Source of the DNA: Bacteroidales bacterium | Lineage (GTDB): Bacteria; Bacteroidota; Bacteroidia; Bacteroidales; UBA932 | Direction: 5' to 3' | Assembly: GCA_017551425.1 (NCBI GenBank) | Contig: JAFZLQ010000040.1 | Location: 1-30,461, forward strand | Length of the DNA stretch: 30,461 nucleotides | Part shown: one piece after another, positions 22,582 to 30,461 of the stretch | Layout: each line of letters opens with the position of its first letter | Position numbering within the stretch: position 1 is the stretch's first letter | The notes under the pieces: model-generated | Databases searched by the model: none | What the model saw: the letters and a program-made list of their open reading frames with translations, nothing else | What the model was told of the DNA's origin: nothing | Position numbers and translations under genes: made by a program

Positions 22582-23853
22582 ATGACCAAGACCGCATCCA
22601 GCAAGAGTTACGCACCCGCAATTGCGGTGTGCTTTGCACTCTTTTTCATGATCGCCTTCGTGACGAACCTCGCAGGTTCCATGGGCGTTGTGGTAACCAA
22701 TCAGTTCGGCGCCAGCAAGGCTCTCAGCCAGCTCGGAACGCTTGCCAACTTCATCGCCTACGCTTGCATGGGTATCCCTGCAGGCCTCATCCTCAAGAGG
22801 AAGGGCTACAAGTTCACTTCTCTCCTCGCCGTCATCGTCGGCCTGGTGGGCATCGGCATCCAGTTCCTTTCCGGTTATGTCGAGTCCTTCGGAGTGTATG
22901 TGGCAGGCGCATTCGTAGCAGGTTTCTCGATGTGTATGCTCAACATCGTTGTCAACCCCATGCTCAACACCCTGGGCGGCGGCGGCAACAAGGGTAACCA
23001 GCTCATCCAGTGGGGCGGCTCCTGCAACTCCATCGGCGGTACCATCGCTCCCGTGTTCGTTGGCTGGCTCGTCGGCGGCAGCATCGCAGACGCCACCGTT
23101 GCCAAGGCGGCACCCGTCATGATCATCGCAATGGCCATCTTCGCCATCGCCTTCGTGGTCATCCTCCTCACCAACATCCCCGAGCCTCATATGGAGACCG
23201 CGGAGGAGAAGGCCGCACGCCTCGCCGGCAAGGCCGCCAAGGATCCGTACAGCCCCCTGTCCTTCCGTCACTTCGTACTCGGCGCAATCGCCATCTTCTT
23301 CTATGTGGGTATCGAGGTAGGCGTTCCCAACACCGCAAACGTCCACTTCTCCGGCCTCGCCAACGTCGGTCCCGCCCTCACCGGCACAATGATCGGCGCA
23401 TACTGGTTCTGCATGCTTATCGGACGTCTCATCGGCGCACCCCTCGCAGGAAAGGTGAGCAGCAAGGTCATGCTTTTCTTCACCTCCGCGCTTGCGATAG
23501 TCTTCCTGCTCCTGGCCATCTTCATCCCTGAGAGCGCAACCGTAAAGATCGGCGAGAACGTCATCCCTCTCGAGCTCGGCTTCATCGTCCTCTGCGGTCT
23601 CTGCACCTCCGTCATGTGGGGCTCCATCTTCAACCTTTCGGCAGAAGGCCTCGGCAAATACACCGCAGCAGCTTCCGGTATCTTCATGACCCTCGTCTGC
23701 GGCGGCGGTATCATCCCGTTCTTCCAGAACCTCCTGGCAGACAAGATCGGTTCCATGCAGAGCTACTGGCTGATCATCCTCTGCCTCGCATACCTCATCT
23801 TCTACGCACTTTGGGGCAGCAAGAACGTCAACAAGGACATCCCTACAGAGTAA
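22582..23853 (+). CDS. FHS-family MFS sugar transporter (glucose/galactose or fucose permease-like)
   Basis: The 423-residue protein has 12 predicted helices in two halves. The segment NIVVNPMLNTLGGGGNKGNQLIQWGGSCNS with QWGG matches the FucP/GluP sugar:H+ symporters of Bacteroidetes. A cytoplasmic loop (about 205-225) is charged: EEKAARLAGKAAKDPY. The ROK glucokinase begins 7 bp downstream, so the imported substrate is probably glucose or a related hexose; fucose cannot be excluded from sequence alone. Confidence 0.9.
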   Translation: MTKTASSKSYAPAIAVCFALFFMIAFVTNLAGSMGVVVTNQFGASKALSQLGTLANFIAYACMGIPAGLILKRKGYKFTSLLAVIVGLVGIGIQFLSGYVESFGVYVAGAFVAGFSMCMLNIVVNPMLNTLGGGGNKGNQLIQWGGSCNSIGGTIAPVFVGWLVGGSIADATVAKAAPVMIIAMAIFAIAFVVILLTNIPEPHMETAEEKAARLAGKAAKDPYSPLSFRHFVLGAIAIFFYVGIEVGVPNTANVHFSGLANVGPALTGTMIGAYWFCMLIGRLIGAPLAGKVSSKVMLFFTSALAIVFLLLAIFIPESATVKIGENVIPLELGFIVLCGLCTSVMWGSIFNLSAEGLGKYTAAASGIFMTLVCGGGIIPFFQNLLADKIGSMQSYWLIILCLAYLIFYALWGSKNVNKDIPTE

Positions 23854-23860
23854 TTGAGCC

Positions 23861-24820
23861 ATGGAAAAACCTTACGTACTCGGTATAGACGTCGGCGGCC
23901 AGACCGCCAAGTGCGGCATTGTGAACGCCCGTGGCGAGGTTCTCGCCCAGACCATACTTGTCTCCAACAAGCACGACGACGCCCCCTCTTTCGTCGAGGC
24001 GCTCGCCCAGACCCTCAAGAAACTTATCGCGGACGCAGACCTTGACGGCCAGATCCGCGGCATCGGCGTAGGCGCCCCCAACGGCAACTACTACACCGGA
24101 GAAATCAAGCAGGCACCCAACCTCTCCTGGGCCCATGAAGGCAACGTTCCTTTCGCTGCGATGCTTTCCAAGGCCATGGACGACATGCCCGTAGCCCTCA
24201 CCAACGACGCCAACGCCGCCGCAGTGGGAGAAATGACCTACGGCGCCGCCAAGGGCCTCAAGAACTTCATCATGATCACCCTCGGCACCGGTGTCGGCAG
24301 CGGCATCGTGATCGACGGCAAGGTGCTTTACGGACACGACGGCTTTGCCGGCGAGCTCGGCCATACCTGCGCAGTACGCGGCGGACGCCGTTGCGGTTGC
24401 GGCAAGCTCGGTTGCCTCGAGGCATATTGCTCCGCCATCGGAGTCGCCCGTACCGCAGTCGAGTGGCTTGACCAGCATCCCGAGGAGTCCTCTCTCCTCC
24501 GCCTGCGCGAGAACGTCACTTCCAAGGATGTGTATGAAGCCGCAAAGGCAGGGGACAAGATGGCTCTCGAGATCTTCGAGTACACCGGCAGCATCCTGGG
24601 CCGCAGCTTCGCAGATTTCATCGCCTTCTCGGCACCGGAGGCCATAGTGCTCTTCGGCGGCCTTGCCAGGGCGAAGGAATTCCTTACGGAGCCTATTCTC
24701 GAGGCTATGAACGAGAATGTCCTCCCTCTGTGGAGAGACAAGGTCAAACTCCTTTATTCAAGCCTGTCGGAGTCAGACGCCGCCATCCTCGGCGCTTCCG
24801 CACTTGCATGGAATCTCTAA
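23861..24820 (+). CDS. ROK-family glucokinase
   Basis: The 319-residue protein has the N-terminal phosphate motif GIDVGGQTAKCG, the catalytic region LTNDANAAAVGE (Asp as base), LGTGVGSGIVIDG and the ROK zinc motif CGCGKLGCLE. It would phosphorylate the hexose brought in by the adjacent FHS transporter and feed it to glycolysis. Strict glucose specificity is inferred from context: ROK kinases also act on N-acetylated sugars and mannose. It uses ATG with GAGCC upstream and a 7-bp gap to the transporter. Its sequence shows no N-terminal DNA-binding domain, so it is a kinase and not a repressor. Confidence 0.9.
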   Translation: MEKPYVLGIDVGGQTAKCGIVNARGEVLAQTILVSNKHDDAPSFVEALAQTLKKLIADADLDGQIRGIGVGAPNGNYYTGEIKQAPNLSWAHEGNVPFAAMLSKAMDDMPVALTNDANAAAVGEMTYGAAKGLKNFIMITLGTGVGSGIVIDGKVLYGHDGFAGELGHTCAVRGGRRCGCGKLGCLEAYCSAIGVARTAVEWLDQHPEESSLLRLRENVTSKDVYEAAKAGDKMALEIFEYTGSILGRSFADFIAFSAPEAIVLFGGLARAKEFLTEPILEAMNENVLPLWRDKVKLLYSSLSESDAAILGASALAWNL

Positions 24821-24841
24821 TTGTTTAACTTTTATAAATTA

Positions 24842-25645
24842 ATGAAAACCAACAAATTCTTTTTCGTACTCGCACTGGGCGCAGCTATGATTGCATGCAC
24901 CCCCAAAGCAGGCGAGCCCGCAGTCGAAGGATCCGATGAGACTTCGGAGGTCGACGTAAAAGCCAAGACTCTCAAAGACTTCACCCCTTCCAAGGCAGAA
25001 ATCGACAGCGTCAGCTATCTTATCGGTGTAAACTTCGGAAGCTTCATCAAAGGATATGACTTCGGCGATGTCAACTACAGCAAGATCATTGCCGGTATGA
25101 AGGACTTCGTCAAGGCAAAGGGCGATTTCCGCGACCCCGACTTCGGCCAGCAGTTCAAGATCAGCCCCGACCGCATCAACGACATGTTCAACGCCTATCT
25201 TGAGAAGAGGCACAACTACAAGCTCCTCGCCAACAAGGAGAAGGGTGAGAAGTTCCTTGCCGCCAACCTCAAGAAGGACGGCGTGGAGGTTACCGAAAGC
25301 GGCCTCCAGTACAAGATCATCGAGGCCGGTGATCCCGATCTCGTCCCTTCACCCATCGACACCGTTGAGGTAAGGTACAAGGGCACCCTCATCGACGGCA
25401 CCGTCTTTGACGAGACCGCAGAAGGCGCCAACCCTGCACGCTTCACCCTCAACTCCGTCATCAAGGGCTGGACCGAGGGCATGCAGCTCATCGGCGAGGG
25501 CGGCCACATCGAGCTTTACGTTCCTGCAGAACTCGCATACGGCGAGAGCGGACGTCCCAGCATCGAGCCCAACTCCACCCTCATCTTCGACATCGAGCTT
25601 GTGCACGTAGGCAAGACCGTTTCGAGCCCCGAGCCTGAGAAGTAA
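24842..25645 (+). CDS. FKBP-type peptidyl-prolyl isomerase lipoprotein
   Basis: The 267-residue protein starts with a lipoprotein signal, MKTNKFFFVLALGAAMIAC (lipidated Cys19). An N-terminal helical region (about 45-160) resembles the FKBP dimerisation domain of FkpA and Mip. The catalytic FKBP domain (about 180-262) contains VEVRYKGTLIDGTVFDET, VIKGWTEGMQLI and ELAYGESG. It would assist folding of envelope proteins from the periplasmic face of a membrane. I chose ATG 24842 over an upstream TTG because it gives a proper signal peptide. It begins 21 bp after the glucokinase and is followed by a strong terminator. Confidence 0.93.
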   Translation: MKTNKFFFVLALGAAMIACTPKAGEPAVEGSDETSEVDVKAKTLKDFTPSKAEIDSVSYLIGVNFGSFIKGYDFGDVNYSKIIAGMKDFVKAKGDFRDPDFGQQFKISPDRINDMFNAYLEKRHNYKLLANKEKGEKFLAANLKKDGVEVTESGLQYKIIEAGDPDLVPSPIDTVEVRYKGTLIDGTVFDETAEGANPARFTLNSVIKGWTEGMQLIGEGGHIELYVPAELAYGESGRPSIEPNSTLIFDIELVHVGKTVSSPEPEK

Positions 25646-25659
25646 TTCAAAGGCATAAC

Positions 25660-25703
25660 AAAAAAACAATGCGGCCGTCAGCAGACAGCCGCATTGTTTT
25701 TTT
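25660..25703. terminator. Bidirectional intrinsic terminator
   Basis: A 16-bp perfect stem (25660-25675 with 25688-25703) has a GC-rich heart, ATGCGGC/GCCGCAT, and a 12-nt loop. It is flanked by seven As on one side and seven Ts on the other, so it can terminate from both strands. It lies exactly between the converging FKBP and BACON/PEGA genes. Confidence 0.93.
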
Positions 25704-25718
25704 GTGCCCGGGAGTATT

Positions 25719-28040
25719 CTAGAAGACCCTCAGCATGTTCTGCCCCTTGGCTTCCTTGCCGCCGATGGTGAAGCCCAGGCCCACCACAAAGCGGATTGGT
25801 TGTTCAAGGGCCTCGGTGTAATAGAACTGCTCCTTCTTGAAGGTTGTCTCAGTCTCCGGAATCTGTCCGGTGTAATAGATGTTGGCCTGGCCGAACAAGC
25901 CTTCCATGCCGATCTTCAGGTGCCCGTTGAATATGGGCAGGCGGGAATTGATTTCGGCTCCGAGGAAAACCTCGTGGCCCGACATGTGGGAGAATGAGAA
26001 TATCTTGCTGAGGTTGGGATACCAGGTGTAGGTGAGCAGGGCGTTGGCATCGACGTGCTGTGTAATGCCGCCGCCTATGCGGAATTCCTCGTTGATGAAA
26101 AGGAGCGAGAATGCAGGCAGGATGGCAGGACCGTCGGTCTTGAGGGCCTGGAGGGTGTGTTCCTGGCCATCGATGTCGGTGACGGTCTTCTCAGGGAAGG
26201 ATACCTGCATTGAGTGATCGTTCTCCCAGAACAGCGAGGTCTTGGCCACAGCCGAGGAAAGGCCGGGGAATATCTTGAAGATAACCAGCCTGGCGTCTCC
26301 CAGACGGCTGTATCCCTTGCCGAGAACGATGTCTTTGTTGAAATCGGGAGCGATCGTAAGCCCGAACATGGGCGGCTCGTCACCCCACGAAAGGATGTTC
26401 ACATGGTTGTCTGCCTCGTCCTTGAACTTGAAACTGCCCTTGTACGCCGTCTTGAGGTTGTTTCTGGTAAGCTCGATACGGTAAGGGGTGTCGCTCAGCG
26501 GGATGCTGACCCTGGCGGGAGTCTTGGCGTTTTCCGCATAGACCACGCGGTTGTCTCCGCTGCCCTTCCAGATGGTTACGCCGAGGCTGTCTTTGTCTGC
26601 GGTGACAAGCAGGGGGAAGGACTGGCTGAGGGAAATCTGCCTGCTGATGCTTGGATTGCTGAAATCGGTCCTCACGGTTTCCTCGAGAGGGAAGTATCCG
26701 GCTTTCTCGTATCTGATCTTATGCTCGCCCTCGGTAAGGAAGATGTCCAGGGGAGTGGAACCGAGGTACTTGCCGTCCAGATAGACCTTGCAGTAGTCGG
26801 GCTCCGAACTCACGTTGCAGGTTACGAACCTGTGCATGAAAGCCTTGAACGTAAGCTCCTTGCCTTCCTGGACGTCCACGGGGTATTCGTCTTCCATGGT
26901 GAGGAATCCTTCCTTCCGGAAGCTGAGCACGTGCCTGCCGCTCTTGACGCGCAGGTTGCTCACTGGAACAGTGCCTATCTCGGCGCCGTCCATGAACACT
27001 TTGGCTCCGGCCGCATATTCCTGGTCCGCAACGGTGAGGAATCCGCAAATGGGGACGAGGGTGAAGTCGTAGCTGGCGTTCTCTCCCTTGCCCACTGATA
27101 TGTTTGCCGACTGCGGCGTGAAACCTTCGGCTCCTACCTTTACCGTATATTGGCCGGGGTGCAGGGGGATCAGCCCTCCCTCGTAAAGTTCATAGTAGCT
27201 GAGGTCCTTGTCCAGGCCGAAGTTGTTTATGACGGAAGGATGAAGGTTGATGACGTTGCCGCTGATGTCCAGCACGGGGGGCGTGTCGAAGCTGTAGCCC
27301 TCTTCCGGGACGATGTTCACGGAGACGGTGGCGAACTGGGGCGAGAGCCTGAAAGAGTATTCGTTCTCTGCGTCATCCACATCAGCCCTTACGACGATGG
27401 TGGTGTCTTTGCGCTCGTAGCCGTTCTTCTCTATGCGTATGTCGTGCCTGCCCTCGAGCAGGAAGAAATTGTCGGACAGCACTCCGGGCTCGCGGTCGAT
27501 GTAAATGAAGGCGCGGTCGGGATCGGTATGGATGCGAATGGTGCGCGAGACGCTCTGCCTCTGATCCTGGTTGACCACCACGTATGCGGTGCGCTCCTTG
27601 CCCATCGACACCTCCACTATGCCCTTCCTGGACTCATCGAGGGGGTTGGGGGCGGCCTCTATGTACAGGAGGTCCAGCTCCTTGCGTGCGGTGACCCAGT
27701 CCGGGCTGGAAGTCACCTCCCATGCCTTGCCGGCGGTTACGTAGATGCTGTCCGTCTGTCCGCTGCCGGGGAAATACAGCGTCTCCTTGGACAGGTTGAG
27801 GTCTGATAGCTTCTGCTTGGCGGCCTTGCACTGGTTGAGCAGCCTGTTGGCCTTGTTGATCTGGTCCTTGGTCACGCCGGGGCTCTTCTTGGATGCCTCG
27901 AGGACCTTTATGGCCTTGTCGTATTGCTTGGTCGTGTAGTATTCCACGGCCTCGCTGTAGCGCATGTCGAAAGACTTCTGTGCGAATGCGGGTGCTGCCG
28001 TAAGAAGGATGACGAGCAGCAGGAGGGCAGTTTTTTTCAT
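25719..28040 (-). CDS. Secreted BACON/PEGA-domain envelope protein
   Basis: The 773-residue protein has a signal peptide (about 1-21, ending AFA before QKS) and a TPR-like helical stretch (about 25-80: EAVEYYTTKQYDKAIKVLE). A BACON-like domain follows (about 88-160: TLYFPGSGQTDSIYVTAGKA, with SSPDWVTA). Several PEGA-type repeats come next, e.g. AKVFMDGAEIGTVPVSNLRV and CKVYLDGKYLGSTPLDIFLT. The C-terminal third (about 480-773) is strand-rich, with alternating hydrophobic residues and a terminal F, suggesting an outer-membrane-barrel-like domain. PEGA repeats are common in surface proteins. Its ATG shares its A with the TGA of the TIR gene (TGATG). Function unknown; probably the outer partner of the TIR membrane protein. 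Confidence 0.85.
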   Translation of the reverse strand: MKKTALLLLVILLTAAPAFAQKSFDMRYSEAVEYYTTKQYDKAIKVLEASKKSPGVTKDQINKANRLLNQCKAAKQKLSDLNLSKETLYFPGSGQTDSIYVTAGKAWEVTSSPDWVTARKELDLLYIEAAPNPLDESRKGIVEVSMGKERTAYVVVNQDQRQSVSRTIRIHTDPDRAFIYIDREPGVLSDNFFLLEGRHDIRIEKNGYERKDTTIVVRADVDDAENEYSFRLSPQFATVSVNIVPEEGYSFDTPPVLDISGNVINLHPSVINNFGLDKDLSYYELYEGGLIPLHPGQYTVKVGAEGFTPQSANISVGKGENASYDFTLVPICGFLTVADQEYAAGAKVFMDGAEIGTVPVSNLRVKSGRHVLSFRKEGFLTMEDEYPVDVQEGKELTFKAFMHRFVTCNVSSEPDYCKVYLDGKYLGSTPLDIFLTEGEHKIRYEKAGYFPLEETVRTDFSNPSISRQISLSQSFPLLVTADKDSLGVTIWKGSGDNRVVYAENAKTPARVSIPLSDTPYRIELTRNNLKTAYKGSFKFKDEADNHVNILSWGDEPPMFGLTIAPDFNKDIVLGKGYSRLGDARLVIFKIFPGLSSAVAKTSLFWENDHSMQVSFPEKTVTDIDGQEHTLQALKTDGPAILPAFSLLFINEEFRIGGGITQHVDANALLTYTWYPNLSKIFSFSHMSGHEVFLGAEINSRLPIFNGHLKIGMEGLFGQANIYYTGQIPETETTFKKEQFYYTEALEQPIRFVVGLGFTIGGKEAKGQNMLRVF

Positions 28041-28990
28041 CACTTGGTAAGCTTTTGCCTGATTGACTCAAGCGTCGGGTCTGACTTTACTGAAAGTGCG
28101 TAATCTATGCATTGGAGGACGTTTTCCGCCTCTGACTTGCTGTGCGTGACGCGCCACAGGTCGTACGAGTCCATGGCGAACTCCTTCCATGCCTTATGGA
28201 TGGAGTCCAGTTTTTCGCCTATGGTGCGACGGTAGGGGACGAGGTCGGCAACGAACATGCCGGCGTATTCGTCCGCAGAATGGAGAGCCTTGATGCTGTC
28301 TGTCCTGACCAGTTCCGCGGATGCTTCCTGCAGGACGGCAATCTGGGCTGCCGTGTTGGCGATGGCGTCTTCATGCGCCAGCGCGTCGCCTGCCCTGAGC
28401 AGGGAATCCACACGGGCGATGGATGCGCTGAGGGCGGCCCTGTCCTGCAACGCGGCGTCGTTGGAGCTCTGCTCCTGGTAATCCTTGCGCAGCAGCATCA
28501 CGACACCTGCGATGGCGGCAAGCAGAAGGGGAAGGATGATCCATCCTATCCTGCTCTTCTTGACCTTGCGCCCGCCTACGGTGCCGCGCTCCGGATTGGC
28601 GAGGGCGTCGCGGACGATGGCCGGGAGCTCGCTTATGCGCTTTACCTTGCTGTCCACCCAGTTGACGTTGCCCAGCAGGAATTCAAGGTCCGAAGGCATG
28701 GGCGTGTCGTCTATGAGGTAGGGGATGATGCAGCCGCTGCGCTTGTGCTTGAAGGCGTGCAGGATCTCGTTTTTGGTGAATTTTGACTGGTAGGCGTTCT
28801 TGCTTGCGAGGAGCAGGAACACGCCGGATTCGTCTATGCGGTTGGCCAGGATCTCCGGGAAATCCGCTCCGGCGGCTATGCCCTCCTTGTCTATGAAGCA
28901 GTTGAGGCCTGCCGAGGAAAGCGTGGAATAGATTTCTTCGGCGGTCTTGCTGTCTTTTCTGGAATAGCTGATGAATACGTCGTAGTTCAC
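28040..28990 (-). CDS. TIR-domain transmembrane protein
   Basis: The 316-residue protein begins directly with a TIR fold (about 1-130). It shows beta-A DVFISYSRKD, the BB-loop region GLNCFIDKEGI, and ASKNAYQSKFTKNEI with Glu75 at the position of the catalytic glutamate of NAD-cleaving TIR enzymes. A basic linker (KVKKSR) is followed by one membrane helix (about 148-167), and then a helical region of about 150 residues with little similarity to anything I recognise. Topology with TIR in the cytoplasm and the helical part in the periplasm is likely, since the positive charges lie on the TIR side. The start is GTG 28990, which puts beta-A at the extreme N-terminus. It is translationally coupled to the BACON/PEGA gene. 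TIR NADase activity is possible, not shown. Confidence 0.9.
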   Translation of the reverse strand: MNYDVFISYSRKDSKTAEEIYSTLSSAGLNCFIDKEGIAAGADFPEILANRIDESGVFLLLASKNAYQSKFTKNEILHAFKHKRSGCIIPYLIDDTPMPSDLEFLLGNVNWVDSKVKRISELPAIVRDALANPERGTVGGRKVKKSRIGWIILPLLLAAIAGVVMLLRKDYQEQSSNDAALQDRAALSASIARVDSLLRAGDALAHEDAIANTAAQIAVLQEASAELVRTDSIKALHSADEYAGMFVADLVPYRRTIGEKLDSIHKAWKEFAMDSYDLWRVTHSKSEAENVLQCIDYALSVKSDPTLESIRQKLTK

Positions 28991-29009
28991 GATGCTAAGA
29001 TATAAAAAA

Positions 29010-29276
29010 TTATGGAATCAAGACGCAGTGCCCCGATATGAGGCGCCCGCAGTCGGGGTTTTCCAGGGTCTCCGGGCTGATAATGACGGATGCGTCGGCG
29101 CCCGACACTTCGCTCATGACGATGAGGTCCCTGAGGGCCTCGGCCTCAATGATGCGGAAGCGCTCGGGGCTGTCTGCGACTATATCCTCCACCGGGCTGC
29201 CGATCTTGTGCACGATATATTCGCGCAGGACCGTCCCTCCGGGCGCGGATGCGGGGTTGGTGGTGCAGGTAATCAT
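29010..29276 (-). CDS. Unrecognised 88-residue protein
   Basis: The protein has 88 residues, no signal peptide and no membrane helix, and a mixed acidic composition. Segments such as TVLREYIVHKIGSPVED and RFRIIEAEALRDLIVMSEVS look like helices; the tail NPDCGRLISGHCVLIP has two cysteines. I do not recognise a family. Its ATG overlaps the stop codon of the upstream secreted-protein gene (ATGA at 29276-29273), which is good support for translation. The 19-bp gap to the TIR gene places it inside the same unit. It could be a cytoplasmic partner of the TIR domain, but that is inference. Confidence 0.6.
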   Translation of the reverse strand: MITCTTNPASAPGGTVLREYIVHKIGSPVEDIVADSPERFRIIEAEALRDLIVMSEVSGADASVIISPETLENPDCGRLISGHCVLIP

Positions 29277-29953
29277 CTGTATGAATGGAGCTGATAGCCG
29301 TCTGCGCTGAAAACCAGCCTGTGGCGCGGTTTGGAGGCGGAAGATCCGTCCGGGGTGATGGTTACCTGTACGGCGACCCCCTCCCTTGCGTCCCTGAAGG
29401 CGCTTGCGGCTTCTTCGGGGTCCTTGACCACACGGGTGCCGGGGCGGCGCCATCTGCAGATGCCCTTAAGCCCGGAATAGGCTACGCGCTCGGAGGTCAT
29501 GGCGGCCTCTGCATAATCCTGGATCATGGTGATGAAGGCGGGCATGTACAGGAGCGACCCGTTCCAGTTCTCGCCGGCCACCGGCACTGAAACGAGATTC
29601 ATGGGATGCTTGAGGGCGTCTGCGTCTTTCTCCCTTCCCCCCTTGGTGAGGACCAGGTAAACGATGCCTTTCTCTGTTACGGGGCGGAGGAAGTAGCTGC
29701 CGGGATCGGTCTTCTGCTTTTCATACTCGGCAGGGGTGCAGAATTCGTATGCGGAAGCGGTCCAGAATGCGGTTATGTCTTCTCTCAGGACTGCGTCCAG
29801 GCCGGGGGCGCTGCCGAGGACGACCTTGGTGGTGCGGCTCTTGAAATCCTGTACGCGATAGCTTCTGGTGTATATTTTCTTCTGCGCTCCGGCCGGTGCG
29901 GCAACGCCTGCGAAGACCAGGAGCAGAAGTATTTTTACAATTGCGTTTTTCAT
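29273..29953 (-). CDS. Secreted protein of unknown function heading the TIR unit
   Basis: The 226-residue protein has a clear signal peptide (MKNAIVKILLLLVFAGVAA, cleavage near AGA before QKK). The mature part contains VVLGSAPGLDAVLREDITAF and YEFCTPAEYEKQK, motifs that I recall from uncharacterised Bacteroidales proteins without known function. It uses ATG 29953; the upstream frame would run through dnaX in antisense. A minus-strand -7 box, TAACTTTG, lies only 5 bp before the ATG, so the message is probably leaderless. It is the first gene of a four-gene unit with the 88-residue, TIR and BACON/PEGA genes. It may be a periplasmic component that senses or binds something for the unit. Confidence 0.75.
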   Translation of the reverse strand: MKNAIVKILLLLVFAGVAAPAGAQKKIYTRSYRVQDFKSRTTKVVLGSAPGLDAVLREDITAFWTASAYEFCTPAEYEKQKTDPGSYFLRPVTEKGIVYLVLTKGGREKDADALKHPMNLVSVPVAGENWNGSLLYMPAFITMIQDYAEAAMTSERVAYSGLKGICRWRRPGTRVVKDPEEAASAFRDAREGVAVQVTITPDGSSASKPRHRLVFSADGYQLHSYR

Positions 29954-29958
29954 GTCGG

Positions 29959-29990
29959 CAAAGTTAAGAATTTTCACTACATTTGTAAAA
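29959..29990 (-). promoter_or_regulatory. Promoter of the TIR unit
   Basis: On the minus strand TTTT (29990-29987), a 20-nt spacer and a perfect TAACTTTG box (29966-29959) fit the Bacteroidetes pattern with one mismatch in the -33 element. The predicted start of transcription coincides with the A of ATG 29953. Confidence 0.6.
29978..29985 (+). promoter_or_regulatory. -7 box of dnaX
   Basis: TACATTTG is a perfect TAnnTTTG box ending 10 bp before ATG 29996, which would leave a very short leader. There is no clear TTG at -33. It overlaps the promoter of the divergent TIR unit. Confidence 0.5.
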
Positions 29991-29995
29991 ATTAT

Positions 29996-30461
29996 ATGGC
30001 ACAGTATATTGTTTCCGCCCGCAAATACCGCCCGGACTCCTTCGAGAGCCTGATAGGCCAGGACAACATAGCACGCACACTCAAGAATTCCATCCTGAGG
30101 GGCCAGCTTGCGCATGCCTACCTGTTCTGCGGTCCCCGCGGCGTGGGAAAGACCAGCGCGGCCAGAATCTTCGCCAAGACCATCAACTGTGCCAATCCCG
30201 GGCCCGACATGGAGCCCTGCGGCGAGTGCGAGTCCTGCGTCTCCTTCCGCGAGGGCCGTTCCTACTGCATCCACGAACTGGATGCCGCATCCAACAACGG
30301 CGTGGAGGACATCAAGGCCCTGATGGAGCAGGTGCAGATCCCTCCCCAGGTGGGCAAGTACAGCGTCTATATCATAGACGAGGTGCACATGCTCACGCAA
30401 TCGGCCTTCAACGCGTTCCTCAAGACCCTCGAGGAGCCCCCGGCACACGCCATCTTCATCC
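29996..30461 (+). CDS. dnaX: DNA polymerase III subunit gamma/tau (5' part only)
   Basis: The gene runs off the window. The visible 155 residues start SARKYRPDSFESLIGQ, then show the P-loop GPRGVGKTSAA (about 45-55). Four zinc-binding cysteines (NC, then CGECESC, about 65-82), the arginine-rich HELDAASNNGVEDI and the Walker B segment YIIDEVHML follow. This is the AAA+ clamp-loader subunit that, with DnaE partners, loads the sliding clamp. Bacteroidetes DnaX is normally much longer, so most of the gene lies outside. It is divergent from the TIR unit. Confidence 0.97.
   Translation, partial: MAQYIVSARKYRPDSFESLIGQDNIARTLKNSILRGQLAHAYLFCGPRGVGKTSAARIFAKTINCANPGPDMEPCGECESCVSFREGRSYCIHELDAASNNGVEDIKALMEQVQIPPQVGKYSVYIIDEVHMLTQSAFNAFLKTLEEPPAHAIFI

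Noticed and set aside
22561..23862. 433-residue antisense frame opposite the sugar transporter
   Set aside because: Composition is Asp/Glu/His/Cys-rich, typical of antisense of a hydrophobic transporter; the plus-strand gene is certain.
29954..30448. Upstream extension of the secreted protein antisense to dnaX
   Set aside because: It would read through the dnaX gene and both promoters; the signal peptide starts at 29953.

Overview
The window looks like chromosomal DNA of an uncultured, GC-rich member of the Bacteroidales. The order is inferred from four things: TAnnTTTG-type -7 promoter boxes with weak Shine-Dalgarno signals; BACON and PEGA domains; a nucleoside kinase, RecO and FHS-family sugar transporter that resemble Bacteroidetes versions; and tandem deoxynucleoside kinases. 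A gut or rumen lineage is plausible, but genus cannot be read from this sequence.

Layout. 1-340: the 3' end of a 23S rRNA gene, the 5S rRNA gene and a strong terminator. 341-623: an intergenic stretch with three separate perfect hairpins and a promoter. 660-2767: an uncharacterised winged-helix-like protein converging on an HI0933-type flavoprotein that carries an in-frame 27-bp minisatellite. 2824-6245: a membrane-anchored EF-hand protein translationally coupled to a GT4 glycosyltransferase. 6249-13126: penicillin-binding protein 1C diverging from an alpha-2-macroglobulin lipoprotein, with overlapping promoters. 13131-14120: an EamA-type transporter. 14124-19317 (minus): a four-gene unit of metallo-beta-lactamase-fold hydrolase, nucleoside kinase, recO and uvrA. 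19385-25645 (plus): two deoxynucleoside kinases, an acyl-CoA ligase, an FHS sugar transporter, a ROK glucokinase and an FKBP lipoprotein, closed by a bidirectional terminator. 25719-29953 (minus): a compact four-gene unit of secreted unknown protein, 88-residue unknown protein, TIR-transmembrane protein and BACON/PEGA envelope protein. 29996-30461: the start of dnaX.

The most unusual signal is a pair of roughly 142-bp palindromic elements, one inside the EamA gene and one inside uvrA. Both leave the host reading frame open. They share a 37-nt identical core. Each has long arms that are complementary to each other but differ between copies, and the stems keep pairing through compensatory changes. 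This resembles the Rickettsia palindromic elements that insert in-frame into proteins, but I do not recognise this family. A 15-nt stretch of the core also occurs next to the flavoprotein minisatellite, so the two in-gene repeat families may be related. The TIR-BACON/PEGA unit is the second candidate for an undescribed system.

All homology calls come from reading motifs by eye. No database search was run.
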